64,000 nt of DNA from Sinorhizobium arboris LMG 14919 (GCF_000427465.1 NZ_ATYB01000014.1:1077570-1141569), one strand, 5' to 3'; counted from the stretch's first letter, positions 22,690 through 32,647 are shown. Notes: a model not told the origin generated them from the letters alone. Numbers and translations are program-made.

Positions 22690-22836
22690 GTTACCCCATG
22701 ATGCTCAGGTCCGCCGCATCTCCTGGGTCGTGGGGTCGGTCGGCTGGCCTCGGATTCGCGGATTCCTCGTGCCGCAGCCGGAACCAGCCGACCCCCATTC
22801 GAAAGCGCCGCTTCGAAGGAGGCGGCGTTTTCTTTT
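22690..22836 (+). ncRNA. Candidate small RNA downstream of pleD
   Basis: Three consecutive hairpins are seen on the plus strand. Hairpin 1 is 22696-22733 (CCATGA/TCGTGG with inner CAGG/CCTG). Hairpin 2 is 22738-22793 with perfect GGTCGGCTGG/CCAGCCGACC arms and smaller inner stems. Hairpin 3 is a classical terminator ending in TTTTCTTTT. No frame with a ribosome binding site covers it. It is more than 260 bases past the pleD stop, so it is either an independent sRNA or a processed 3' product. The promoter is not clear; nine T (22632-22640) lie upstream. The rest of 22427-22690 shows only a CGGGCC/GGCCCG hairpin at 22545-22559. Confidence 0.5.
22802..22836 (+). terminator. Rho-independent terminator (plus strand)
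   Basis: The stem CGCCGCTTC/GGAGGCGGCG (one wobble pair), extended by A-T pairs at its base, is followed by TTTTCTTTT. It ends the candidate sRNA or a pleD read-through transcript. Confidence 0.75.
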
Positions 22837-22873
22837 GCCCGATCCGTTCAGGATCAGCTGCAGGAAAACGCGC

Positions 22874-22905
22874 AAAGAAAAAGCGCCGGCCCGGGGGGCG
22901 GCGCT
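22874..22905 (-). terminator. Rho-independent terminator of rpmG
   Basis: On the minus strand AGCGCCG/CGGCGCT (7 bp, with a C/G-rich inner loop that can extend the stem) is followed by TTTTTCTTT. It lies 25 bases beyond the rpmG stop. Confidence 0.75.
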
Positions 22906-22929
22906 CCTCGACCGAAGAAAGCGGCGATC

Positions 22930-23097
22930 TTACTTGATCTTGGCTTCCTTGAATTCGACGTGCTTCTTTGCGATCGGATCGTATTTCGTCTTCGTCATCT
23001 TATCCGTCATCGTGCGGCTGTTCTTCGTGGTGACGTAGAAGTAACCCGTGTCGGCCGTCGACAGCAGCTTGATCTTGATGGTGGTAGCTTTCGCCAT
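22930..23097 (-). CDS. rpmG: 50S ribosomal protein L33
   Basis: This is a 55-residue basic protein of the large ribosomal subunit, beginning [20 protein letters not shown], with the family motif [11 protein letters not shown]. It contains no cysteine, so it is the zinc-free form. The stop is TAA and a terminator follows. Confidence 0.95.
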   Translation of the reverse strand: MAKATTIKIKLLSTADTGYFYVTTKNSRTMTDKMTKTKYDPIAKKHVEFKEAKIK

Positions 23098-23192
23098 GGT
23101 CGTCCTGCCTTTATGAAAAAATGAAAGCCGTGGACAACCGGTTGCGGGCCACGGTCAAGGTTGGCGCGAAACTACAAATCGCGACCGAAAAG

Positions 23193-24377
23193 TCAAGACC
23201 GTTTTGGTTTCAAAACGATGCGGACCAGGGAAAGTACGACATAAAGCCCGAAGAAGCCTGCGATTGCCCAGGCGAAGCCGTTATTGCCCGTCACGTCCAT
23301 TGCCGCGCCGATCACCTGCGGCCCGGCCACAGTGCCGACGGCGTAGGAGAACACGAAGGCGGCATTTGCGGCGGCGAGGTCGGCTCCCTGAAGGCGGGAG
23401 CCGAGGTGGCTGAGGCCGACCGTATAGAGACCTGAGACGCACCCGCCCCAAAACAGAAGCACAAGCGCCATCAGAAACCAATTTTCGACCAGCATCGGCA
23501 GGAACAGAGCGCCTATGAGGCCGATCAGCGTCAGAGCAGACAGGATCGTACGGCGGTCCTTCACGCGGTCGGAAAGCATGCCGAGCGGGATCTGGAAGAT
23601 GAAATTGCCGATACCCATGACCGTCAGCAGCAGGGCTGCCTGCGATTCGCTGAAACCCGCTCGTGTCCCGAAGATTGGAAACAGGGAGAGCCCGCCATAT
23701 TCGACCGCGCCGAAAATAAAGACGGCGGCCGTCGCGGTCGGCACCAGCAGGACATAACGCATGAAATGGCGTTTGGGCTTTTCGTTAAGTAGCGGACTTT
23801 CATTGCGCGCGAGAAAGATCGGGATCGCCGAAAGGAGTATGACGCCCGCGCCGACGGCGAAGGGCAGGAGGCCTTCGCTGCCCAGGATCGAAAAGAGCAG
23901 GGGACCGCTCGCAAAGCCGAGCGAGAGCACGGTTCCGTAGATCCCGAGTACGAAGCCGCGCCGGTTGGGCGGCGCGGTGGCGTTGATCCAGAACTCCGAA
24001 AGAATGAAAAGGACCGTGATTGCGCCGTGAAAGACGATGCGCAGGGGAAACCAGAGCCAGAAATTCGTGAGATAGTAGAACCCGAGCGAACTCGCCGCCG
24101 CAAACATGATAGCCAGAAGCATGGTCGGAGCGACGCCGTGGCGATGGGCGAATTTCATTGTGAATGGCGCGGCGGCCATCGATGCCAGACCGGCCATGGC
24201 GGCGTTCAGCCCGTTCAGCGTGGGCGCGATGCCGCGCTTCTCCATGATAACGCTCAGCAGCGGGAGGCCCAAACCGATCGCGATGCCGACGGCGGTGATC
24301 GACGCAAGCGCCGCGATCAATGAAGGCCAGTGGATTTCGTCAACCGGTGCTGACGTACCGGGCGGCGGCTTCGACAT
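23193..24377 (-). CDS. Major facilitator superfamily transporter
   Basis: This 394-residue protein has about 12 membrane helices in two halves, with a DR-containing loop after the second helix region of the C-terminal half (GMLSDRVKDRRTIL) typical of MFS. The substrate cannot be told. The YcaD-like or drug-efflux branch is possible. It lies between the NUDIX gene (12 bases upstream) and rpmG, in the same direction. Confidence 0.85.
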   Translation of the reverse strand: MSKPPPGTSAPVDEIHWPSLIAALASITAVGIAIGLGLPLLSVIMEKRGIAPTLNGLNAAMAGLASMAAAPFTMKFAHRHGVAPTMLLAIMFAAASSLGFYYLTNFWLWFPLRIVFHGAITVLFILSEFWINATAPPNRRGFVLGIYGTVLSLGFASGPLLFSILGSEGLLPFAVGAGVILLSAIPIFLARNESPLLNEKPKRHFMRYVLLVPTATAAVFIFGAVEYGGLSLFPIFGTRAGFSESQAALLLTVMGIGNFIFQIPLGMLSDRVKDRRTILSALTLIGLIGALFLPMLVENWFLMALVLLFWGGCVSGLYTVGLSHLGSRLQGADLAAANAAFVFSYAVGTVAGPQVIGAAMDVTGNNGFAWAIAGFFGLYVVLSLVRIVLKPKRS

Positions 24378-24389
24378 GCGACAGGGCCC

Positions 24390-25106
24390 TCAGAGAAGCG
24401 TGCGATGAAAGCGCCCATGGCGCGTAAAGTAAAACGGAACGGTTCTTTCAGGAGGAAGCGAAGGCTCCGATTCGAGGCCGGTTCTCAGATCCGAGAGAAT
24501 GATCGCGGTGATCTCCGGGACGCGAAGCGAGGAAAAGTCGTTCACATCGATCCATTGCAAATCCTGAAGTTCCTGGCTTTCCAGCACCAGTGAGGGATCG
24601 ATCTCCGCCTCGTCCGCGAAAACGGCAAAGAACCGGGTGTCAAATCGCCTCGGCAGTCCCGGAGGAGTAATGGCCCGAGCCATATAGCGCAAGTTGGAAA
24701 GATCGGGAAGAAAAGGGAGCGCCGCCTCTTGCCGCTTATGCGCCCGTCCGAGACTGACGCCGGCTTCTTCGTAAAGTTCCCGCGCGGCCGCAAGCGCGAG
24801 CGCCCGCGCGCGTGCCTCCGTGATCGCGCGCCCTTCGTTCTCCCTGAGCGACCGCAGAACCGCCGGATGAAGATCCCCGGCAAATTTCAGGCGATGATCG
24901 CCGGGATCGCGGCGGCCACCCGGAAACACGTACAGGTCCGGCATGAAAACATGGGCGCTGTGACGTTTGCCCATCAACACGCGAACGTGCCTGCCCGATC
25001 TGTCGAGAAGCATGATGGAGGCCGCGTCGCGCGTCCTGACCGTCGGATGATTGTCCGCTTCGGCCTGGACTGCGGAAGCGCGGCCGCCAAGCGGCTCCGG
25101 TGTCAT
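24390..25106 (-). CDS. NUDIX hydrolase, NUDT19-like
   Basis: This 238-residue protein has a split Nudix box: YVFPGGRRDPGD, then a long insertion, then AARELYEEAGV. That spacing resembles NUDT7/NUDT19-type CoA pyrophosphatases rather than MutT, so an acyl-CoA or related nucleoside-diphosphate substrate is possible but not shown. The start ATG overlaps the DUF983 stop (ATGA). A longer frame to 25406 would run across that gene and is rejected. Confidence 0.82.
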   Translation of the reverse strand: MTPEPLGGRASAVQAEADNHPTVRTRDAASIMLLDRSGRHVRVLMGKRHSAHVFMPDLYVFPGGRRDPGDHRLKFAGDLHPAVLRSLRENEGRAITEARARALALAAARELYEEAGVSLGRAHKRQEAALPFLPDLSNLRYMARAITPPGLPRRFDTRFFAVFADEAEIDPSLVLESQELQDLQWIDVNDFSSLRVPEITAIILSDLRTGLESEPSLPPERTVPFYFTRHGRFHRTLL

Positions 25107-25558
25107 GCCGAAGGCTCTCGCGGCGGAAGGATGTCTTCGGGCTGGGCGTCGTGACCGCCGAAGCCGTGCATTCTCAAGGCCCATTGCAGCCCGACGACCG
25201 CGCCCTTGACCGGCTGCATCAGGGCGAGCGAACTGACAAGCGTCACCGGCGCCCAAATCGCCAGATGCTGCCATGTCGAAAGCGGCAGCACGAGATCCGT
25301 CATCATGTAGCCGCCAAGCACGAGGTGGCCGACGATCGTGACGACGATATAGGGCGGGAAGTCGTCGGCTCGGTGATGATCCATGCGCTCGCCGCAGGCA
25401 TCGCAAGCTTCGACCGATTTGAGAAAGGCGCGGAACAACCGGCCGCGGCCGCAGGCCGGGCAGGTCCCGAAAAGGCCACGCTTGATCGAGCGGCCGACAG
25501 GCCTTTCGTCGCCCTGCGCTCCGCCGAGCTGAAGCATGTCTGTCGCGGTTGCCTTCAT
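25103..25558 (-). CDS. DUF983 family membrane protein
   Basis: This 151-residue protein begins with a polar region carrying two CxxC pairs (TCPACGRGRLF and ACDACGERM), likely a zinc ribbon. Two or three membrane helices follow (YIVVTIVGHLVLGGYM; LAIWAPVTLVSSLALM). The ATG at 25558 follows GAGGA; a TTG two codons earlier is also in frame. DUF983 genes are found beside respiratory genes or, as in rhizobia, after rnr. The function is unknown. Confidence 0.85.
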   Translation of the reverse strand: MKATATDMLQLGGAQGDERPVGRSIKRGLFGTCPACGRGRLFRAFLKSVEACDACGERMDHHRADDFPPYIVVTIVGHLVLGGYMMTDLVLPLSTWQHLAIWAPVTLVSSLALMQPVKGAVVGLQWALRMHGFGGHDAQPEDILPPREPSA

Positions 25559-25583
25559 GTCCAATCCTCGTGCCGGCCGTGGT

Positions 25584-27953
25584 TCAGTGCCTGCCGCGCG
25601 GCGCTCGCGTTCCCGGCCGTTTGCGTGCTCCCGCCCGGTCGCGGCGTCCCGCTTTGTGGAAGGAGCGTATTGCCGTTGGCATCTTTCGTCCCTCGCTCAG
25701 CATCTCGAAGCGAAGTGCACCGGCCAGCGGCACCGCTTCTGCGAGCTTGACCTGCACCGGGTCCCCGAGACGATAGCCCAGTCCGGATTTCTCGCCGGAA
25801 AGGGCCTGATGTGCCTCATCATAGATGTAATAGTCGCGCCCGAGGGTAGATATAGGGATGAATCCGTCGGCGCCATAGGAGGGGAGGGTGACAAATAGTC
25901 CCGCCTTGGTGACGCCGGAAACGCGTCCTTCGAACTCCTCGCCGACACGGCCGTTCAGATGATGGGCGATCAGCCGGTCGACGGTATCGCGTTCCGCCGC
26001 CATCGCGCGCCGCTCGAAGGTCGAGATTTCGGCGGCGATATCGTCGAGGGTGCCTTCTTCCTCGGGCGTTATGCCGCCTTCGCCGAGCCCGAGCGCGGAA
26101 ACGAGCGCACGATGCACGATCAGATCCGCGTAGCGCCGGATCGGCGAGGTGAAATGGGCGTAGCGCAGCAGGTTCAGCCCGAAATGGCCGATATTTTCCG
26201 GGCTGTAGATAGCCTGGCTTTGCGATCGCAGGACCATCTGGTTCACGATCGTCTCGTAAGGCTTCCCGTCTGCCTTGGCGAGGATGCCGTTGAAATGGTT
26301 CGCCCGCATGTTGCCGCCCTTGGCAAGCGCGATGTCGAGCGTCGCCAGGAATTCACGCAGGCTTTCCTGCTTGACCAGCGACGGTTGATCGTGGACACGA
26401 TAGATCAGAATCTGACGTTTCTGCTCCAGCGTCTCGGCCGCCGCGACATTCGCCTGGATCATCATCTCTTCGATGAGCTTGTGCGCGTCGAGGCGATCCG
26501 GCACGAAGACCCGGTCGACGGTTCCGTCCGGCTTCAGAATGATCTTGCGTTCCGGCACGTCGAGTTCGAGCGGCTGACGGCGTTCCCTTCCGCGCGTGAG
26601 GATACGATAGGCGTCCCAGAGCGGCTTGAGGATCGTGTCCAATATGGGTGCGGTCCTGTCGTCCGGAGCACCGTCGATCGCCGCCTGCGCCTGTTGGTAC
26701 GAGAGCTTGGCCGCGCTTCGCATCATGATGCGGTGGAACGTGTGTCCCGCCTTGCGGCCTTCCTTGGAAAAACGCATCCGGACCGCGAGCGCCGGGCGGT
26801 CGACACCCTCCTTCAGCGAGCAGAGGTCGTTGGAGATGCGCTCCGGCAGCATCGGCACGACCCGATCGGGGAAATAGACCGAGTTCCCGCGTTTCAGTGC
26901 CTCGAGGTCGAGTGCGGTTCGCGCCCTGACGTACCACGAGACGTCGGCGATCGCGACCGTGACGATGACGCCGCCGGGATTGTCCGGCGACGGGTCCGGC
27001 TCCGCATAGACGGCGTCGTCGTGATCCTTGGCGTCTGCCGGGTCTATGGTGATGAGCGGCAGAGAGCGCCAGTCCTCCCGATGCGCCATCGTCGCGGGAC
27101 GCGCAGCTTCGGCCTCCTGCAGCACCCGCTGCGGGAAGACGTGCGGGATGCCATGGGCATGGATCGCGATCATCGAGATCGCCTTTTCGGAAGCGACCGA
27201 GCCGATGACGTTCTGCACCTGCGCGCGCGGCAGACCGTAGCGGCCGATGCGCGAGAGGTGCGCTTCGACGAGATCGCCTTCCTTGGCCTCGCCGGTGAAT
27301 TCCGGATCGATGAGGAGCTCCTCGCCGCGCTTGTCGATCGGCATCAGCCGGCCGCCGCCGCCGGGCGTGGCGCGGAAGACCCCGAGCACCGCGTCCTTGC
27401 GCTTGTCGAGCACCTTGATGATGCGTGCGGTATAGGCAGGGCCGCCGCGATCCTTGGAGGGGAAAATCTTCGCAAGCACGCGGTCGCCGAGGCCGCCCAC
27501 CGGCGTCTTGCCCTTGGCTCTGGCGACGCTTGATTGCTTGATCAGGACTGCAGGCGCAACGCCGTCGTCGTCAAGCCACTCGGCCGGTCGGCCTATCAGG
27601 TCGCCGTCGATGTCGCGAATGGTGATGTCCAGAACGGTGACGGGCGGCAGCCCTCCGGGGCGGACCAGCGACTTGCGCTTTTTCTCGACGAGCCCATCCT
27701 CCTCGAGCGAACGCAGCAGCGCTTTGAGCTCTGCCCGTGCCTCGCCCTTCAGGCCGAACGCCTTGGCGATCTCGCGCTTCGAGGCGTGTTGCGGGTTCTC
27801 GGCAATGAAGCGCATCAGCACGTCGCGAGAGGGAACGACGCCGTGAACGATCGTCTCCCTTTCTCCGGCCGGTGCCGTGCGGGCCGCGCGGCCGTTCTTT
27901 TTGCCTGCGCCCTTTGCGGGCGTGTCGGTCGGGTCGCGCGGGATCCTGCTCAA
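25584..27953 (-). CDS. rnr: Ribonuclease R
   Basis: This 3'-to-5' exoribonuclease degrades structured RNA. The 789-residue protein has an N-terminal winged-helix and cold-shock region, the RNB catalytic domain with the acidic motif DPADAKDHDDAVYAEPD (about residue 300), a C-terminal S1 domain (GEEFEGRVSGVTKAGLFV) and a basic tail. The apparent start is TTG 27953, only two bases after the topA stop, so translation is probably coupled to topA. No ATG gives a better fit. Confidence 0.94.
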   Translation of the reverse strand: MSRIPRDPTDTPAKGAGKKNGRAARTAPAGERETIVHGVVPSRDVLMRFIAENPQHASKREIAKAFGLKGEARAELKALLRSLEEDGLVEKKRKSLVRPGGLPPVTVLDITIRDIDGDLIGRPAEWLDDDGVAPAVLIKQSSVARAKGKTPVGGLGDRVLAKIFPSKDRGGPAYTARIIKVLDKRKDAVLGVFRATPGGGGRLMPIDKRGEELLIDPEFTGEAKEGDLVEAHLSRIGRYGLPRAQVQNVIGSVASEKAISMIAIHAHGIPHVFPQRVLQEAEAARPATMAHREDWRSLPLITIDPADAKDHDDAVYAEPDPSPDNPGGVIVTVAIADVSWYVRARTALDLEALKRGNSVYFPDRVVPMLPERISNDLCSLKEGVDRPALAVRMRFSKEGRKAGHTFHRIMMRSAAKLSYQQAQAAIDGAPDDRTAPILDTILKPLWDAYRILTRGRERRQPLELDVPERKIILKPDGTVDRVFVPDRLDAHKLIEEMMIQANVAAAETLEQKRQILIYRVHDQPSLVKQESLREFLATLDIALAKGGNMRANHFNGILAKADGKPYETIVNQMVLRSQSQAIYSPENIGHFGLNLLRYAHFTSPIRRYADLIVHRALVSALGLGEGGITPEEEGTLDDIAAEISTFERRAMAAERDTVDRLIAHHLNGRVGEEFEGRVSGVTKAGLFVTLPSYGADGFIPISTLGRDYYIYDEAHQALSGEKSGLGYRLGDPVQVKLAEAVPLAGALRFEMLSEGRKMPTAIRSFHKAGRRDRAGARKRPGTRAPRGRH

Positions 27954-27955
27954 GA

Positions 27956-30646
27956 TCAGTCCTTTTTGGCCTTCGCGGCCGGCTTCGATTTAGTCTTTGC
28001 TGCGGCCTTAGGCTTTTCTGCTTTCGCAGTTCCGGCCGACGCAGTCTTGGCAGTCTTCGTTCCGGCCGATTTCCCCTTGGCCGATTTCCCCTTGGCCGCC
28101 TTGCCCTTCGTCGCGCCGCCTTTGGCTTCGCGTTCGGCGATCAGCGCAAGCGCCTCTTCGACCGTGACGGACTGCGGGTCCTTACCCCTCGGCAGCGTGG
28201 CGTTTACCTTGCCCCAGTTCACATAGGGTCCGTAACGCCCGTCGCGAACAGTAATCGCGCCGCCGCCCGGATGTTCCCCAAGCTCCTTGAGAGCTGCCGC
28301 GGCTGTACGGCCGCGCGCGCCGCCAGCCCCTTTGGACTGCTTGTCGGCAAGGACGGAAATGGCGCGGTTCAGACCGATCGAGAAGACGTCCTCGACCGAC
28401 TCGAGATTGGCATAGGTCCCGTCGTGAAGCACGAAGGGACCATAGCGGCCGATGCCGGTGGAGATCATCTTGCCGGTTTCCGGATGCGGGCCGATGTCGC
28501 GCGGCAGGGAGAGAAGGGCAAGAGCCTTCTCGTGATCGATCGTTGCCGGCGTCCAGCCCTTCGGCAGGCTGGCGCGTTTCGCCTCCTTGCCGTCGCCGCG
28601 CTGGACATAGGGGCCGAAGCGGCCGCTGCGCAGCGTGATTTCCTCGCCGGTATGCGGGTCCTTGCCGAGGCTTTGCGGCTCGTTCGACGCGGCTGCTTCG
28701 GCGTCACCGTTGCTGTCGGAGGAGAGCTGGCGCGTGTAGTTGCATTCCGGATAGTTGGAGCACCCGACGAAAGCGCCGTATTTGCCGAGTTTCAGGGACA
28801 GTTTGCCGGTGCCGCAGACCTGACAGGTGCGCGGGTCGCCGCCGTCTTCCCGCTTCGGAAAGACGAGCGGAGCCAGTTCCTCGTTGAGCGCATCGAGCAC
28901 GTTGGTGACGCGCAGTTCCTTGGTGTCCTCGACCTGGGAGAAGAAGTCCTTCCAGAAGTCGCGCAGCACGTCCTTCCAATTCAGTTCGCCGGCCGAAATC
29001 TGATCCAGCTTCTCCTCGAGCGAAGCCGTGAAATCGTATTCGACATAGCGGGTGAAGAAGCTTTCGAGGAACGCCGTGACCAGGCGGCCCTTCGCCTGCG
29101 GCACCAGCTTGCGCTTGTCGATCTCCACGTAGTCGCGGTCGATGAGGGTCGTGACAGTGGCCGCGTAGGTGGACGGGCGGCCGATACCGAGCTCTTCCAT
29201 CTTCTTGATCAGCGTCGCTTCGGAATAGCGCGGCGGCGGCTCGGTGAAGTGCTGGCTGGCGTTGACTTTCTGCTTCGCGAGATTTTCGCGCGCGTTGATT
29301 TCGGGAAGGCGGCCATCCTCGTCACCGTCCTCCGCCTGCTCGCCGTCTTCCTTCATGTCCGTATAGGCAGCGATGAAGCCGTCGAAGCGGATGACCGAAC
29401 CGGTTGCCCGGAGGCCCGCCTTCTTGCCGGCATTGTCGGCGACGATCTCGGCGGTGGTACGCTCGATCTCCGCGGATGCCATCTGGCTCGCGATGCCGCG
29501 CTTCCAGACGAGATCGTAGAGCTTCAGCATGTCGCCATCGAGGAAACGCCGGACCTGGTCGGGCGTGCGGTTGAAATCGGTCGGGCGAATGGCCTCGTGC
29601 GCTTCCTGAGCGTTCTTTGCCTTGGTGGAATAGAAGCGCGGCTTTTCCGGCAGATAGCGCTCGCCGAATTGGCTGCCGATCGCCCGGCGCGCGGCGTCGA
29701 TCGCTTCCGGGGCCATCTGCACGCCGTCCGTACGCATATAGGTAATGAGACCAACGGTTTCGCCGCCGATATCAACACCCTCATAGAGCTTCTGTGCCAC
29801 CTGCATGGTGCGGGAGGCGGAGAATCCGAGCTTCGAGGAGGCGGCCTGTTGCAGCGTCGAGGTGGTGAAGGGCGGGGAGGGGTTGCGTTTGACCGGTTTG
29901 GCCTCGACGCCCTCGACGACGTAGCTCGCGCCGTCGAGCAGGGTCTTCAGCCGGTCGGCTTCCTCGCCATTTCCGACCGCCCTCGGCGGCAGCCGCTTGC
30001 CGTCCGCCGAAACGAGCCGCGCCTCGAATTCGTCGCCGCGGGGCGTCTTCAGAAGCGCCGAGATGTTCCAGTATTCTTCCGCGACGAAGCGCTCGATCTC
30101 CGCCTCGCGGTCGCAGACGAGGCGCAGCGCCACTGATTGCACGCGCCCCGCCGATCGTGCGCCCGGCAGCTTGCGCCAGAGCACGGGCGAAAGGTTGAAG
30201 CCGACGAGATAGTCGAGGGCGCGGCGGGCGAGATATGCATCGACCAGCGACGCGTCGATGTCGCGCGGTTCGGCCATCGCATCGAGAACGGCCTTCTTGG
30301 TGATCGCATTGAAGACGACGCGCCTGACCGGCTTGTCGCCGAGGACCTTCTTCTTTCTGAGGAGGTCGAGCACATGCCAGGAAATCGCCTCGCCCTCGCG
30401 GTCGGGGTCGGTCGCGAGAATGAGGCCGTCGGACGATTTCACCGCGTCGGCGATGTCCTTCATCCGCTTGGCGGAAGCGCCATCGACCTCCCAGGACATT
30501 TCGAAGTCTTCATCGGGGCGAACCGATCCGTCCTTGGCAGGCAGGTCACGCACGTGGCCGAATGAGGCAAGCACCTTATAGCCGGGACCCAGATACTTGT
30601 TGATCGTCTTGGCCTTGGAAGGCGATTCCACCACTACAACATTCAT
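27956..30646 (-). CDS. topA: DNA topoisomerase I
   Basis: This type IA topoisomerase relaxes negative supercoils. The 896-residue protein starts with a TOPRIM domain (MNVVVVESPSKAKTINKYLG; DPDREGEAISWH). The nucleophile is Y303 in GLITYMRTD. C-terminally there is one four-cysteine zinc finger (CQVCGTGKL...CSNYPEC), three degenerate zinc-ribbon repeats (GRFGPYVQ, GRYGPFVL, GRYGPYVN), and a Lys/Ala-rich tail. ATG 30646 has AGAGA at good spacing; ATG 30652 is also in frame. The 30647-30856 gap to dprA shows no gene. Confidence 0.95.
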   Translation of the reverse strand: MNVVVVESPSKAKTINKYLGPGYKVLASFGHVRDLPAKDGSVRPDEDFEMSWEVDGASAKRMKDIADAVKSSDGLILATDPDREGEAISWHVLDLLRKKKVLGDKPVRRVVFNAITKKAVLDAMAEPRDIDASLVDAYLARRALDYLVGFNLSPVLWRKLPGARSAGRVQSVALRLVCDREAEIERFVAEEYWNISALLKTPRGDEFEARLVSADGKRLPPRAVGNGEEADRLKTLLDGASYVVEGVEAKPVKRNPSPPFTTSTLQQAASSKLGFSASRTMQVAQKLYEGVDIGGETVGLITYMRTDGVQMAPEAIDAARRAIGSQFGERYLPEKPRFYSTKAKNAQEAHEAIRPTDFNRTPDQVRRFLDGDMLKLYDLVWKRGIASQMASAEIERTTAEIVADNAGKKAGLRATGSVIRFDGFIAAYTDMKEDGEQAEDGDEDGRLPEINARENLAKQKVNASQHFTEPPPRYSEATLIKKMEELGIGRPSTYAATVTTLIDRDYVEIDKRKLVPQAKGRLVTAFLESFFTRYVEYDFTASLEEKLDQISAGELNWKDVLRDFWKDFFSQVEDTKELRVTNVLDALNEELAPLVFPKREDGGDPRTCQVCGTGKLSLKLGKYGAFVGCSNYPECNYTRQLSSDSNGDAEAAASNEPQSLGKDPHTGEEITLRSGRFGPYVQRGDGKEAKRASLPKGWTPATIDHEKALALLSLPRDIGPHPETGKMISTGIGRYGPFVLHDGTYANLESVEDVFSIGLNRAISVLADKQSKGAGGARGRTAAAALKELGEHPGGGAITVRDGRYGPYVNWGKVNATLPRGKDPQSVTVEEALALIAEREAKGGATKGKAAKGKSAKGKSAGTKTAKTASAGTAKAEKPKAAAKTKSKPAAKAKKD

Positions 30647-30856
30647 CGACATTCTCTGAGACAATTGTTTTGGCGACCCTGCGCGCCAATACCGACGCCA
30701 CGACATGGACAGGGATTCGGGCGCGGTCAAGGGGTTTCATCGAAAATAGCTATATCGCGCCCGAGCGCAACCAAGCGGCAACATTCGAATCGGCTCAACC
30801 GGTGGTCGTCTTTCCCGGCATTGGCTTTGCCGCGGCGGGGCGGCAAAACCTGGCCC

Positions 30857-32007
30857 TCATCCGGCGCTCGAGAGGGATACGAGATTGCCCCCGTGCCGGC
30901 AGAGTTGACCGGCAAGATCCAGTTCGACGAGCACCAGATGGATCTGCGGTGCGGCAAGCCCGGTATGCCGGATGAGGTCGTCGATCTCGACCGGCGTCGG
31001 TCCGAGAGCCTCGAGCACGCGCGAGCGATCGCTATCGTCCGCTGCCCGCGGCATCGATGGCGGTTCATCGAGCCTCGGCTCGCTTGCGTCCAGCCGCGAG
31101 AAAAGATCGCGGCGGCTGAGAGGCGCCAGCGCGTCGATCACGTCGGCGGAGGAGGTCGTGACGGTCGCCCCCTGTTTCAGGAGATCGTTCGTGCCGTGGC
31201 AGCGCGGGTCGAGAGGCGATCCGGGAACGGCGAAGACCAGCCGGCCGAAATCGGCGGCATAGCGCGCAGTGATGAGTGATCCCGAACGGTTCGCGGCTTC
31301 GACGATCGCGACACCGAGGCTGATGCCCGCGACAAGCCGGTTCCGTCGCGGAAAATCGCGTGCTCGCGGCTCCCAGCCGAACGGCATCTCGCTGATCGCC
31401 AGCCCCTCGCCGGAGACGATTTCCTGCAGCAAGCCGATATTCTCCGGCGGGTACGGCCGGTCGAGGCCGCCCGCGAGCACGCGATCGTGCCTGTCCGCAG
31501 ACTGGCGCGGTGCGCGGCGGTGTCGATGCCGCGGGCGAGCCCGGACGTGATGACATATCCGGCAGTTCCGGCGTCGCGGGCGATCATGGCCGCGAACTTC
31601 GCGCCGCTGACCGAGGCATTGCGTGAACCGACGATCCCAAGCGAGGGAGGGGCCGTCGTCTTCAAATTGCCCTTCGCCGCGAGAAGCGGCGGGGCGCCGT
31701 CGATCTGCCTGAGCGCATCCGGATAATCGGGCTCGCCAATACCCACGAATACGGCGCCGAACCGGTGTGCGGCCTCGAGTTCGCGCTCCGCGTCCTCCAC
31801 CGTGGCGACACGCAGGGGCCGGTCCGCGCCGCCGCGGCGCGAGAGCTCCGGCAGCGCCTCGAGCGCCGCCTCTGCATTGCCGAAATGCGTGATCAGATCC
31901 CGGAATGTCGCGGGGCCGACATTGTCGCTGCGGATGAGCCGCAGCCATGCGATTTTCTGGCGTTCGGTCAGTGCGACCCCGGTCTCTCGAGCGCCGCCTC
32001 GTGGCAT
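30857..32007 (-). pseudogene. dprA: DNA processing protein DprA, frameshifted
   Basis: DprA loads RecA on incoming single-stranded DNA during transformation. The first part (start 32007, [26 protein letters not shown]) is in one frame and ends at RTGTIA. The rest ([15 protein letters not shown]..., [11 protein letters not shown]-terminal winged helix) continues in another. At about 31476-31484 the minus strand reads ATCGCGTGCTC where ATCGCGGTGCTC would keep the frame, so one G is missing. With that base the gene would encode about 383 residues. It may be a true strain-specific mutation or a sequencing error. The start overlaps the plsY stop by one base. Confidence 0.85.
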
Positions 32008-32612
32008 CAGCCCTTTTCTCCGATCCGGCTTTCGGTGCCGCTCAGGAGTCGCTGGATGTTGGCGCGGTGCTTGATCCAGGCGATGACTGTCATCACCGCA
32101 AAGAGCACGGCTACTTTGCCGTTGCCGGCTGCGTAGAGTGCAATGGGGATGGCCGCGGTCGCGACGAGCGCCGAAAGAGAGGAGTAGCGGGTGATCTTTG
32201 CCGCCGCCAGCCAGATGGCCGCAAAAAGGAGCACCATCACCGGCACGAGGCCGAGCAACACGCCGATATAGGTCGCGACACCCTTGCCGCCCCTGAAGGA
32301 AAGCCAGACCGGAAAGAGGTGACCGAGAAAGGCGGCAAAGCCGGCGGCGATTCCGGCTTCCACACCCCAGATCGATGCGATCGCTGCGGCGGCCGTGCCC
32401 TTCAGCGCATCCAGCAGCAGCGTGGTGGCAGCAAGCTTCCTGTTGCCGGTTCTCAGCACATTGGTCGCGCCGATATTGCCGGAGCCGATCTTACGCACGT
32501 CACCCAGGCCGGCCATCCGCGTCAGAATGAGGCCGAACGGGATCGAGCCGAGCAGATAACCGAAAACGAGGCATGCGATAGTCGAAGGCAGTCCCAGCTG
32601 CCAGGAAAACAT
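32007..32612 (-). CDS. plsY: Glycerol-3-phosphate acyltransferase PlsY
   Basis: This inner-membrane enzyme transfers an acyl group from acyl-phosphate to glycerol-3-phosphate, the first step of phospholipid synthesis. The 201-residue protein has about five membrane helices and the three conserved loops: [33 protein letters not shown] and the last segment near [15 protein letters not shown] 32612 is chosen; an in-frame GTG two codons upstream also has the GGAAGGGGGG ribosome binding site in reach. Confidence 0.92.
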   Translation of the reverse strand: MFSWQLGLPSTIACLVFGYLLGSIPFGLILTRMAGLGDVRKIGSGNIGATNVLRTGNRKLAATTLLLDALKGTAAAAIASIWGVEAGIAAGFAAFLGHLFPVWLSFRGGKGVATYIGVLLGLVPVMVLLFAAIWLAAAKITRYSSLSALVATAAIPIALYAAGNGKVAVLFAVMTVIAWIKHRANIQRLLSGTESRIGEKG

Positions 32613-32647
32613 GTCCACCGGTCCCCCCTTCCGTTGACCCGCTCCGG

